Source: Cupriavidus laharis
GTDB taxonomy: Bacteria; Pseudomonadota; Gammaproteobacteria; Burkholderiales; Burkholderiaceae
Assembly (NCBI RefSeq): GCF_914271435.1
Contig: NZ_CAJZAI010000027.1
Location: 1-41,900 of the forward strand
DNA length: 41,900 nucleotides
Direction: 5' to 3'
A program made the translations under genes and the position numbers. Below the pieces are notes generated by a model, which did no database searches, had not been told where the DNA came from, and saw nothing but the letters and a program-made list of their open reading frames with translations. Shown here piece after piece: positions 32,284 to 40,045 of the stretch (the stretch's first letter is position 1; each line of letters starts with the position of its first letter).

Positions 32284-32988
32284 TCATTCAGTGGCATCGC
32301 TGGATGGCGCCTGGACAGTGGGCGCCAGGCCCTGCGTCAGCAGCGTGCTGACGTGGCGGACCAGGGTGTCGGTATCGACGTGCTCGGCGCCGGGCAGGCG
32401 CTGCCAGATATGCGTCGTAGCCAGCGGCAGCAGCGTCAGCCCGATCAGGGATGGCATCACCAATGTCGGCTCCAGGCCGGGATTGAGCTTGCCGCCGGCG
32501 ATCGCTGCGGCCAGAGGCGCGCCCAGGGCGCCTGCGCGCTGCAGTGCGAAGCGGTTCAGCACGCGTTCGCGCAGCAGGCCGTCGGCACCGGCCACCTCGC
32601 GGATCCACAGTCCGGGAAACCAGGGCGTGGCAGCGGCCACACGGATCAGCCGGCCGGCAATGCCGACCAGCATGGCTACCGGGTCTTCGGGCGCTGCCGA
32701 CGGCGCAAAGATCGCATCGACCAGCTGCTGCAGGCGCTCTTCGACGATGGCGTCGAGCAGTTGGTCGCGGTCACGGAAGTAGTAGTGCACCAGCGCTGGT
32801 GTCACACCGGCATGCGCGGCAATCGCGCGGATCGGCGTGCCGGCCACGCCATGGCGCCCGAACAGCTCGGTAGCGGCATCCAGCAGCTGATCGCGCTGGC
32901 CCGGATTCCCGGCGGCGGGACGGCCGGGGCCGCGGCGTTCGGCGCGAGGCTTGGCGGTCTTGCGTGAGGCTGGACGATCGGGCGGCAT
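32284..32988 (-). CDS. TetR-family transcriptional regulator of the efflux operon
   Basis: 234 residues from the ATG at 32988; a TTG at 33003 is in frame, and neither has a good ribosome site, so the start is uncertain. After a basic Pro/Arg-rich N-terminus (up to about 25), the TetR DNA-binding domain reads QLLDAATELFGRHGVAGTPIRAIAAHAGVTPALVHYYFRDRDQLL. The C-terminal ligand domain is hydrophobic and helical. As the first gene of the operon, 28 bp before the adaptor, it most likely represses the whole set until an exported compound binds it. Confidence 0.92.
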   Translation of the reverse strand: MPPDRPASRKTAKPRAERRGPGRPAAGNPGQRDQLLDAATELFGRHGVAGTPIRAIAAHAGVTPALVHYYFRDRDQLLDAIVEERLQQLVDAIFAPSAAPEDPVAMLVGIAGRLIRVAAATPWFPGLWIREVAGADGLLRERVLNRFALQRAGALGAPLAAAIAGGKLNPGLEPTLVMPSLIGLTLLPLATTHIWQRLPGAEHVDTDTLVRHVSTLLTQGLAPTVQAPSSDATE

Positions 32989-33021
32989 CGGCTGGCATCG
33001 CAATTCTGTCGAGGAAGCAGG

Positions 33022-33052
33022 TTGATATTAATTTTTAAGTTAATTAATTCAA
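33022..33052. promoter_or_regulatory. AT-rich imperfect palindrome, candidate TetR operator
   Basis: TTGATATTAATT (33022-33033) and AATTAATTCAA (to 33052) form an imperfect inverted repeat in an unusually AT-rich patch of an otherwise GC-rich window. It lies 33 bp before the TetR start codon, between divergent genes, where the operon promoter and operator are expected. The rest of 32989-33205 shows nothing I can defend. Confidence 0.5.
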
Positions 33053-33205
33053 GGCTTGTTACAACGTTGATGCAGAATCACATCGATATCCCATGGGAAA
33101 ATGCTGCGGCGCAGCAAATGCGGTAGACATGTCATATTGCCTTGGCTATGCTTCGACCCGCCCATAGTCCGGCGTCCCGGCCGGATCCAGCAGAACTTCC
33201 CGCTC

Positions 33206-34582
33206 ATGCGTTTCCGATTCCCGGCTGCGAAGCCGCGCCAGATCCTTGCCCGTTGCCTCGCCGCCATGCTGTCGCTGGGGGCGTGCGCGCCGGCGCTGGC
33301 GCAGGACGTGGCGACTGAGCCCGGCACGGAAGTGGCGGCAACCGAGAGCCCGTTCGCCTTCCACGGCCAGGCCACCTATATCTGGCAGCGCAAGCCTGCC
33401 TTCAACGCTGCCTACTCGGGGCCGAACAGCCTGACCACCGATCGCGCCAAGAGCTACTCGTTCACGAGCACGCTCGACCTGGGCCTGCGGCTGTGGCAGG
33501 GCGCGGAATTCCACTTCAACCCCGAAGTCGCGCAGGGCGTGCCGTTCTCGCAGCTGCACGGCATGGCTGGCCTGTCCAACGGCGAACTCGCGAAGGGCGC
33601 GAGCACCAACCCCGTCTTCTACCGTGCGCGCGCCTTCATCCGGCAGACCTGGGGGCTTGGCGGAGAGACCGAGACGCTGGACGACGACTTCAACCAGTTC
33701 GCACGCACGGTGGACAAGCGCCGCGTGGTGCTGACCGCCGGCAACTTCGGCGTGCTCGACGTGTTCGACGTGAACGACTACGGTTCCGACCCGCGCACGC
33801 AGTTCATGAACTGGTCGTTCCTGACCCACGGCGCGTTCGACTACGCGGCGGATTCGCGCGGCTACACCTGGGGCGTGGCCCTGGAGTACATCGGCGACGA
33901 TTGGTCCGCGCGCATCGGCCGCTTCCTGCAGCCGCTCGAATCGAACGGGCTCGAACTCGACACGCGGATGTTCGAGCACTACGGCGATGTGCTGGAACTC
34001 GAAAAGCGTTACTCGGTGTACGGGCGGCCCGGCACGGCGCGCCTGCTGTTCTTCCGCAACAAGGCGCGCATGGGGGCGTTCAACGACGCGATCCAGTTCG
34101 GGCAGGCCAACAACGTTACGCCGGACCTGGCGGACGTGCGGCAGGAGCACGCCAAGGTCGGCGTGGGGCTGACGATGCTGCAGCAGGTGAATGATTCGCT
34201 GGGCGTGTTCTTCCGCGCCAGCCTGTCGGATGACAAGACCGAGACCTATGCCTTTACCGAGATCGGGCGGCAGGTGTCGTTCGGCGGCGTGCTTAATGGC
34301 AATTCATGGGGCCGGGCACGTGATGCGGTGGGGGTGGCGTTTGCTGTGAATATGCTTGGGTCGAACCATCGGGCTTATCTTGCCGCTGGCGGGTTGGGGG
34401 CGTTCCTTGGGGATGGGGCGCTCAACTATGCGCCTGAGCAGGTGTTTGAGATTTATTACAGCTTTCAGCCGTTCAGGTATTTGAGTATTAGTCCGGATTT
34501 TCAGTATGTCAGGAATCCGGGGTATAACGCTGATCGGGGGCCGGCTAAGTTTTATGGGGTGCGGGTTCATGCTGAGTTTTGA
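33206..34582 (+). CDS. Carbohydrate-porin-like outer membrane protein (OprB/alginate-export type)
   Basis: 458 residues from the ATG at 33206, followed by a signal peptide cleaved near ALAQ. An in-frame ATG at 33101 would precede a non-signal N-terminus. The mature protein starts with FAFHGQATYIWQRKPAF and is full of alternating strands typical of a beta-barrel; it ends with F (HAEF), the usual outer membrane signal. The pattern TDRAKSYSFTSTLDLGLRLW and the NWSFLTHGAFDYAADSRGYTWG block fit OprB-like porins. The solute is unknown. The last 90 codons change from C-ending to T/G-ending codons. Confidence 0.85.
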   Translation: MRFRFPAAKPRQILARCLAAMLSLGACAPALAQDVATEPGTEVAATESPFAFHGQATYIWQRKPAFNAAYSGPNSLTTDRAKSYSFTSTLDLGLRLWQGAEFHFNPEVAQGVPFSQLHGMAGLSNGELAKGASTNPVFYRARAFIRQTWGLGGETETLDDDFNQFARTVDKRRVVLTAGNFGVLDVFDVNDYGSDPRTQFMNWSFLTHGAFDYAADSRGYTWGVALEYIGDDWSARIGRFLQPLESNGLELDTRMFEHYGDVLELEKRYSVYGRPGTARLLFFRNKARMGAFNDAIQFGQANNVTPDLADVRQEHAKVGVGLTMLQQVNDSLGVFFRASLSDDKTETYAFTEIGRQVSFGGVLNGNSWGRARDAVGVAFAVNMLGSNHRAYLAAGGLGAFLGDGALNYAPEQVFEIYYSFQPFRYLSISPDFQYVRNPGYNADRGPAKFYGVRVHAEF

Positions 34583-34605
34583 GTGGGGGTTTTTGGGGGG
34601 GCGTT

Positions 34606-34627
34606 CTTGGCAGCCGCGCCAGCCAAG
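34606..34627. terminator. Possible bidirectional terminator
   Basis: CTTGGC (34606-34611) and GCCAAG (34622-34627) can pair, with an alternative TGGC/GCCA pairing inside. It is in the 74-bp gap between the convergent porin and queF genes, which begins with T5 and G7 runs on the plus side and is C/A-rich on the other. Confidence 0.4.
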
Positions 34628-34656
34628 CACAAACACCCATCAAATACCCAAACCAA

Positions 34657-35490
34657 TCACTGCCGAGCATTCCGAAAATTATCCGGCCAAGGCGTATTGA
34701 AATTAGTCCGGAACGGATTGATATCCAATCCCCCCCGCCGCGTGTAGCGAGCATAGACAGCAAGCTTTACCGGCTTACATTGCCGCATCACATCCATAAA
34801 AATCCGCTCCACACACTGCTCATGAAACTCATTGTGATTGCGGAATGAAATCAGATACTTCAGCAGCCCTTCCTGGTTGATCGGTGCGCCGACATAGCGG
34901 ATCTGCACACTGCCCCAGTCCGGCTGGCCAGTCACCAGGCAGTTGGACTTCAGCAGGTGCGACACCAGCGTTTCTTCGACTGGTGACTCGTCCTGGTCCG
35001 CATGCAGCAGTTCAGGGGCTGGCTCGTAGCGGTCGACTTCGATGTCGAGGCGATCGAGCAGCAGGCCATCCAACTCCCCCATCTTCTGCTTGCCAAGGTC
35101 CGCTTCGGTCACCAGTCGCACCTGCACGGTCCCGCCCGTGGCTTCCGACAGGTCATGGTGCAGCAACTGCTGCAACGCTTCAGGCGAGGCAATCTTGCTC
35201 TGGTTGAACGAGTTCAGGTACAGCTTGAACGACTTGGACTCGACGATATTGGGCGTGCCGGCCGGGATGATGAAGGTGGCCAGCGCCACTTGCGGCTTGC
35301 CTTTCATGTTCAGCCACGACACCTCGTACGCATTCCAGATGTCCACGCCGAAGAACGGCACGGCCTTGCCTTCGGGCAGGCCGATCTCGGTGCGCTTGGG
35401 CTGGCGCGGGATCGGGAACAGCAGCGTCGGATCGTATTCGGCCTTGTAGGCCGAGGGCTTTCCCAGTGGCGAGTGTTCAGGAAGGCTCAT
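34657..35490 (-). CDS. queF: NADPH-dependent preQ0 reductase QueF
   Basis: 277 residues, the long (YqcD-like/type II) form. It reduces the nitrile of 7-cyano-7-deazaguanine to preQ1 in queuosine tRNA modification. The QueF signature E84-S-K-S-F88-KLYLNSF is present in the first half. The catalytic Cys is C184 in KSNCLVTGQPDWGS with D191 close by, and F222-H223-E224 contact the substrate. The ATG at 35490 overlaps the ilvA stop as ATGA, so translation is likely coupled to ilvA. The final codons are rich in T/G endings as at the porin end opposite. Confidence 0.96.
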   Translation of the reverse strand: MSLPEHSPLGKPSAYKAEYDPTLLFPIPRQPKRTEIGLPEGKAVPFFGVDIWNAYEVSWLNMKGKPQVALATFIIPAGTPNIVESKSFKLYLNSFNQSKIASPEALQQLLHHDLSEATGGTVQVRLVTEADLGKQKMGELDGLLLDRLDIEVDRYEPAPELLHADQDESPVEETLVSHLLKSNCLVTGQPDWGSVQIRYVGAPINQEGLLKYLISFRNHNEFHEQCVERIFMDVMRQCKPVKLAVYARYTRRGGLDINPFRTNFNTPWPDNFRNARQ

Positions 35491-37046
35491 GCTTGATTTC
35501 CGCGGTCGGAAAGGAACAGCTTGTAGACCGGGTTCTCGGTCTCGTCCCAGTGTACGTAACCCAGCGTCGAAAGGAAGGCGCGGAACGCGCGCTTTTCGTT
35601 CTTCGGCACCTGGATGCCTACCAGGATGTTCGAGGTGTCGCCCCCCTGGTTGCGGTAGTGGAACAGGCTGATGTTCCAGTTCGGGCTCATGCTGGACAGG
35701 AACTTCATCAGCGCACCCGGCCGCTCGGGGAATTCGAAGCGATAGAGCAGTTCGTCGTGCGCCAGCGGCGAGATGCCGCCCACCATGTAGCGGATGTGCT
35801 GCTTGGCCAGTTCGTCGTTGGACAGGTCCAGCGTGTCGAAGCCGTGGCGGCGGAAGCCCGCGGCGATCTTGTCGTTCTCGGCGCGGCTGGCGATCTGCAC
35901 GCCGACGAAGATGTGCGCGATCTTCCTGTCGGCGATGCGGTAGTTGAACTCGGTCACGCTGCGCGTGCCCACTAGTTCGCAGAAGCGCTTGAAGCTGCCG
36001 CGCTCTTCGGGGATGGTGACGGCGAACACGCCTTCGCGCGCCTCGCCCACTTCGGCGCGCTCGGCGACGAAGCGCAGGCGGTCGAAGTTCATGTTGGCGC
36101 CGCATGCGATCGCAACCAGGTGCTGGCCTTTGAGCTTCTCGCGCTCGGCGTACAGCTTGAGGCCGGCCACGGCCAGCGCGCCGGCCGGCTCCAGAATGCT
36201 GCGCGTGTCCTGGAACACATCCTTCAGGCCCGCGCAGATCGCGTCGGTGTCCACCAGCACGATCTCGTCGACCAGCTCGCGCGTGATGCGGAAGGTCTCC
36301 TTGCCGACCAGCTTGACGGCCGTGCCGTCGGAGAACAGGCCAACGTCCTTGAGTTCGACGCGCTTGCCGGCTTCCACCGAGCGCTTCATTGCATCCGAAT
36401 CGACGGTCTGCACGCCGATCACCTTGACCTCGGGGCGCACGGCCTTGATGTACGAGGCGATCCCGGAAATCAACCCGCCGCCGCCGATGGCGACGAAGAT
36501 CGCGTGGATCGGGCCCGGATGCTGGCGCAGGATCTCCATGGCAATGGTGCCCTGGCCGGCAATGACGTCGGGATCGTCGAACGGGTGGATGAAGGTCAGC
36601 TTGTGCTTCTTCTCCAGCACCACGGCGTGGTCATAGGCGTCGCTGTACGAATCGCCGTGCAGCACGATTTCCACCCACTTGCCGCCGCGCTCGCGCACGG
36701 CGTCGATCTTCACCTGCGGCGTGGTGACCGGCATGGCGATGATCGCGCGGCACTGCAGGCGCGCGGCAGACAGGGCCACGCCCTGCGCGTGGTTGCCGGC
36801 CGAGGCCGCGATCACGCCACGCTTGAGTTCCTCTTGCGTGAGCGACGCCATCTTGTTGTACGCGCCGCGCAGCTTGAACGAGAACACGGGCTGCGTATCC
36901 TCGCGCTTGAACCACACCGAGTTGCCCGTGCGCGCCGACAGGTTGTGCGCGAAGGTCAGCTCGGTCTCCTGCGCCACGTCATAGACCTTGGCGGTCAGGA
37001 TCTTCCTGAGATAGTCGGGTTTGGAGGAGGCGGGCTTGCGGTTCAT
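35487..37046 (-). CDS. ilvA: Biosynthetic threonine ammonia-lyase IlvA
   Basis: 519 residues from the ATG at 37046; no strong Shine-Dalgarno is visible. It deaminates threonine to 2-oxobutyrate, the first step to isoleucine. PLP sites are complete: K58 in SFKLRGAYNKM, SAGNHAQG near 82-89 and the phosphate loop GGGGLISG near 187. The C-terminal 180 residues hold two ACT-like regulatory domains (RGSFKRFCELVGTRSVTEFNYR and RPGALMKFLSSMSPNWNISLFHYR), the isoleucine/valine sensing part of the long form. Length matches E. coli IlvA. It is followed by queF with a 4-base overlap. Confidence 0.96.
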   Translation of the reverse strand: MNRKPASSKPDYLRKILTAKVYDVAQETELTFAHNLSARTGNSVWFKREDTQPVFSFKLRGAYNKMASLTQEELKRGVIAASAGNHAQGVALSAARLQCRAIIAMPVTTPQVKIDAVRERGGKWVEIVLHGDSYSDAYDHAVVLEKKHKLTFIHPFDDPDVIAGQGTIAMEILRQHPGPIHAIFVAIGGGGLISGIASYIKAVRPEVKVIGVQTVDSDAMKRSVEAGKRVELKDVGLFSDGTAVKLVGKETFRITRELVDEIVLVDTDAICAGLKDVFQDTRSILEPAGALAVAGLKLYAEREKLKGQHLVAIACGANMNFDRLRFVAERAEVGEAREGVFAVTIPEERGSFKRFCELVGTRSVTEFNYRIADRKIAHIFVGVQIASRAENDKIAAGFRRHGFDTLDLSNDELAKQHIRYMVGGISPLAHDELLYRFEFPERPGALMKFLSSMSPNWNISLFHYRNQGGDTSNILVGIQVPKNEKRAFRAFLSTLGYVHWDETENPVYKLFLSDRGNQA

Positions 37047-37320
37047 GTCTGCGGGTTGGCGAAGGGCCCTGGCGGCGCCACGGAACGGCGCGGGGAAGGG
37101 CGAAAATAGGGGGCGAAAAAAGGCCGGAAATTTTGGCGGAAACCGCCAATGATAAAGGATCGGAACGCCGCACATGCCCATGGCCGCGCCCGGGCAGCAC
37201 GCCAGGGGTGGCGCCGCGAGCACTGCGAGGCGGGCTGGACAAACCGGATGTGACGCCTCATCCCTTGTAGGACGGAGCCCGGTGGACGCCCGTCAGAATC
37301 ACATGCTAGGGTTTTACGCG
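37047..37320. promoter_or_regulatory. Divergent region between ilvA and otsB
   Basis: A 274-bp gap with promoters for both directions. Visible are a GGCGG/CCGCC hairpin near 37134-37146 and a run of A residues near 37116. I see no leader peptide with Ile/Val/Thr codons in front of ilvA and no clear pair of -35/-10 hexamers. Confidence 0.35.
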
Positions 37321-38106
37321 ATGCCCCAGTTACCGCTCATCGAACCCAATACCGCCCTTTTCCTCGACTTTGACGGCACGCTGGCCGATCTCGCCCCCCG
37401 CCCCGAGCTGGTGCAGGTGGAGCCCGAACTGGTCGGAACGCTGCACCGGCTTTACGAGCGCCTGGAAGGCGCGCTCGCCATCGTGTCGGGCCGGCCGATT
37501 ATCGAACTCGACGACTTCCTGCAGCCGCTGCGCTTGCCGGCCGCTGGCGTGCACGGCGCGGAAATGCGCACCGGCGGGGCGCAGATGGCCATGAAGTCCG
37601 CACCGGGGCTGGAGCCGCTGATTCCGCACCTGGAAGCGCTGGTGCGCCGGCACCCTGGGCTGCGCCTGGAGCGCAAGTCCGTGGCGGTCGCCATTCACTA
37701 TCGTGAGGCCCCCGAACTCGAAGGCCTGGTGCGGGCCGCCGTCGCCGATGTGCTGCGCCATGCTGTCGGCCTGGAAGGCCTGCCCGGCAAGATGGTCGTG
37801 GAGGTCAAGCCCGCGGGCATCAACAAAGGCGACGCCATCACGGCCTTCATGAACATGCCGCCGTTCGCGGGGCGCGAGCCGGTCTTTGCCGGCGACGATG
37901 TGACGGACGAGGCAGGCTTTGCCGTCGTGCGCAAGCTCGGCGGCATCGGCGTGCTGGTCGGGCAGCGCGACACCATGGCTTCGGTCAGTGTCACCGGGCC
38001 GGCAGCGCTGCGCTGCTGGCTGCACCGCAGTGCGCGCGCGCTCGACGGAGCACCGGCCGGTAGCGAACCGCCGCATGCCTCGTCTGCATCCACAACGACA
38101 TCTTGA
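37321..38106 (+). CDS. otsB: Trehalose-6-phosphate phosphatase OtsB
   Basis: 261 residues from the ATG at 37321, preceded by AGGG; an ATG at 37303 in the same frame has no ribosome site. HAD-superfamily motifs: D16-F-D18-G-T nucleophile and acid in FLDFDGTLADLAP, SGRP motif II near 58, K in VEVKPAGINKGDAI, and FAGDDVTDEAGF as motif IV with Mg2+-binding aspartates. It dephosphorylates trehalose 6-phosphate to trehalose. First gene of otsB-GH15-otsA, all on the plus strand with gaps of 12 and 39 bp. Confidence 0.95.
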   Translation: MPQLPLIEPNTALFLDFDGTLADLAPRPELVQVEPELVGTLHRLYERLEGALAIVSGRPIIELDDFLQPLRLPAAGVHGAEMRTGGAQMAMKSAPGLEPLIPHLEALVRRHPGLRLERKSVAVAIHYREAPELEGLVRAAVADVLRHAVGLEGLPGKMVVEVKPAGINKGDAITAFMNMPPFAGREPVFAGDDVTDEAGFAVVRKLGGIGVLVGQRDTMASVSVTGPAALRCWLHRSARALDGAPAGSEPPHASSASTTTS

Positions 38107-38118
38107 GGGGGATTCGCT

Positions 38119-39993
38119 GTGACATCCGCAACCAATACCAGCAGCCCGTCGGAACTGGGCGGGCAGCCGTCAGAAGGCGTGCACAAGACTACCGATGGTG
38201 GCTCACGCCATGCCCCACCATCGCTGTCGGTCGGCATGATCGGCAACTGCGCGTTTTCGGCGCTGGTCGACAGCCGCGGCCGGATCGTGTGGTCCTGCAT
38301 GCCACGCTTCGACGGCGAGCCGGTTTTCAACGCACTGCTCGACCCGAGCGAGAACGCCGGCCATTTCTCCATCGAGATCGAGGATTTCCAGGCTTCCAGC
38401 CAGTGGTACGAGCCCAACACCGCCGTGCTGCGCACACGCCTGACCGATACCCACGGCAACTGCCTGGAGATCACCGACTTTGCGCCGCGCTTCTTCAGGC
38501 TGGGCCGCTATTTCCGTCCGATCATGCTGGTACGGCGCATCCGCCCGGTGCGCGGCGCGCCGCGCGTGCGCGTGGTCGTGGCGCCGCGCTTCGAATGGGG
38601 CCGCAAGGCGCCCGAGATCACGCGCGGCAGCAGCCACGTGCGCTACATCGGCGACGGCGTGACGCTGCGCATGACCACCGACGCGCCGCTGGCCTACGTG
38701 CTGTCGCACACGCCGTTCCTGGTCATGCGCAGCCACAACTTCATCCTGGGACCGGACGAGACGCTGGCCCATGGTGTGGAGGAAACCGCGCGCGACTTCG
38801 AGCAGGAGACGACTTCCTACTGGCGCCTGTGGAGCCGCCGCCTCGCGGTGCCGCGCGAATGGCAGGACGCGGTGATTCGCGCCGCCATCACCCTCAAGCT
38901 GTCGCTGTACGAGGAGACCGGCGCGATCGTCGCGGCCATGACCACCAGCATCCCCGAAGCCCCCGGCAGCGGGCGCAACTGGGATTACCGTTTCTGCTGG
39001 CTGCGCGACGCGTTTTTCGTGGTGCGTGCGCTCAACAGCCTGTCTGAAGTCGGCACGATGGAGGACTACCTGCGCTGGCTGGCCAACGTAGTGATGCAGT
39101 CGCAGGACGGGCATATCCAGCCGCTGTATGGCATCGGACTGGAGCGCGAACTGCCCGAAAGCATCCTCGACCACCTGCCGGGCTACCGCGGCATGGGGCC
39201 TGTGCGCGTGGGCAACCAGGCGCAGGAGCACTTCCAGCACGACGTCTACGGCAATATCGTCCTGGGCGCGGCGCAGGCCTTCCATGACCACCGGCTGCTG
39301 CACCGTGGCGGGCCGGCGGAATTCCGCCGCCTCGAAGAAGTAGGCGAGCAGGCCGTGAAGGTGTTCGGCACGCCGGACGCGGGCATGTGGGAGCTGCGCA
39401 CGCGTGCGCGCGTGCATACCTCGTCGGCGCTGATGAGCTGGGCGGCGTGCGACCGCCTCGCCAAGATCGCGGAGAAGCTCGCGCTGCAGGCGCGCGCGGA
39501 ATACTGGCAGGGCCATGCGCGACGCATGAAGGATTGCATCCTGGCCGAGTCATGGAATGAATCGCGCCAGGCGTTTGCCGAAAGCTTCGGCGGGCGCGAG
39601 CTCGATGCCAGCGTGCTGCTGATGGCCGAGGTGAACTTCATCGACCCGCGCGATCCGCGCTTTATCTCCACCGTCAAGGCGCTGGAGGAAAACCTGTGCG
39701 ACGGCCCCTACATGCGCCGGTACGAAGCGCCCGACGACTTCGGCAAGCCCGAGACCGCGTTCAATATCTGCACCTTCTGGCGCATCGACGCGCTGGCGCG
39801 CATCGGCCGGCGCGAAGAAGCGCGGGAGATCTTCGAAGCCATGCTGGCGGCCCGCAATCCGCTGGGCCTGCTTTCCGAGGATACCCATCCGGTCACCGGG
39901 GAGATGTGGGGCAATTTCCCGCAGACCTATTCGATGGTCGGGCTGATCAATGGCGCCATGCGCCTGTCAGCCCCGTGGGACAGCGTGATCTGA
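38119..39993 (+). CDS. Glycoside hydrolase family 15 protein (glucoamylase/trehalase-like)
   Basis: 624 residues, GTG start with GGGGG seven bases upstream. An N-terminal beta-sandwich (about 35-240, IGNCAFSALVDSRGRIVWSCMPRFD) is followed by the alpha/alpha-barrel of GH15. Barrel markers are GRNWDYRFCWLRDAFF near 290, a likely catalytic acid E425 in MWELRTRARVHTSS, and a likely base E587 in LLSEDTHPVTGEMWGNFPQTYS. No signal peptide, so cytoplasmic. The family includes glucoamylases and the trehalases of Mycobacterium and archaea; its location between otsB and otsA favours trehalose or a related alpha-glucoside as substrate. Confidence 0.92.
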   Translation: MTSATNTSSPSELGGQPSEGVHKTTDGGSRHAPPSLSVGMIGNCAFSALVDSRGRIVWSCMPRFDGEPVFNALLDPSENAGHFSIEIEDFQASSQWYEPNTAVLRTRLTDTHGNCLEITDFAPRFFRLGRYFRPIMLVRRIRPVRGAPRVRVVVAPRFEWGRKAPEITRGSSHVRYIGDGVTLRMTTDAPLAYVLSHTPFLVMRSHNFILGPDETLAHGVEETARDFEQETTSYWRLWSRRLAVPREWQDAVIRAAITLKLSLYEETGAIVAAMTTSIPEAPGSGRNWDYRFCWLRDAFFVVRALNSLSEVGTMEDYLRWLANVVMQSQDGHIQPLYGIGLERELPESILDHLPGYRGMGPVRVGNQAQEHFQHDVYGNIVLGAAQAFHDHRLLHRGGPAEFRRLEEVGEQAVKVFGTPDAGMWELRTRARVHTSSALMSWAACDRLAKIAEKLALQARAEYWQGHARRMKDCILAESWNESRQAFAESFGGRELDASVLLMAEVNFIDPRDPRFISTVKALEENLCDGPYMRRYEAPDDFGKPETAFNICTFWRIDALARIGRREEAREIFEAMLAARNPLGLLSEDTHPVTGEMWGNFPQTYSMVGLINGAMRLSAPWDSVI

Positions 39994-40000
39994 ACGGAGC

Positions 40001-40045
40001 ATGGCGAGCATGACAAACACCATCGACAAACTATGCCAAGACTAG
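40001..40045 (+). other. Minimal open frame overlapping the otsA start
   Basis: After GGAG (39996-39999) a 14-codon frame runs from ATG 40001 (second ATG at 40010) to TAG at 40043-40045, overlapping the otsA ATG (40033) in another register. otsA has no ribosome site of its own, so translation of the small frame may deliver ribosomes to it. Confidence 0.35.

Noticed and set aside
37047..37320. Attenuator with leader peptide before ilvA
   Set aside because: No short frame rich in Ile, Val, Leu or Thr codons and no alternative terminator pair on the minus strand.
38203..39516. 437-codon minus-strand frame
   Set aside because: Antisense of the GH15 gene.
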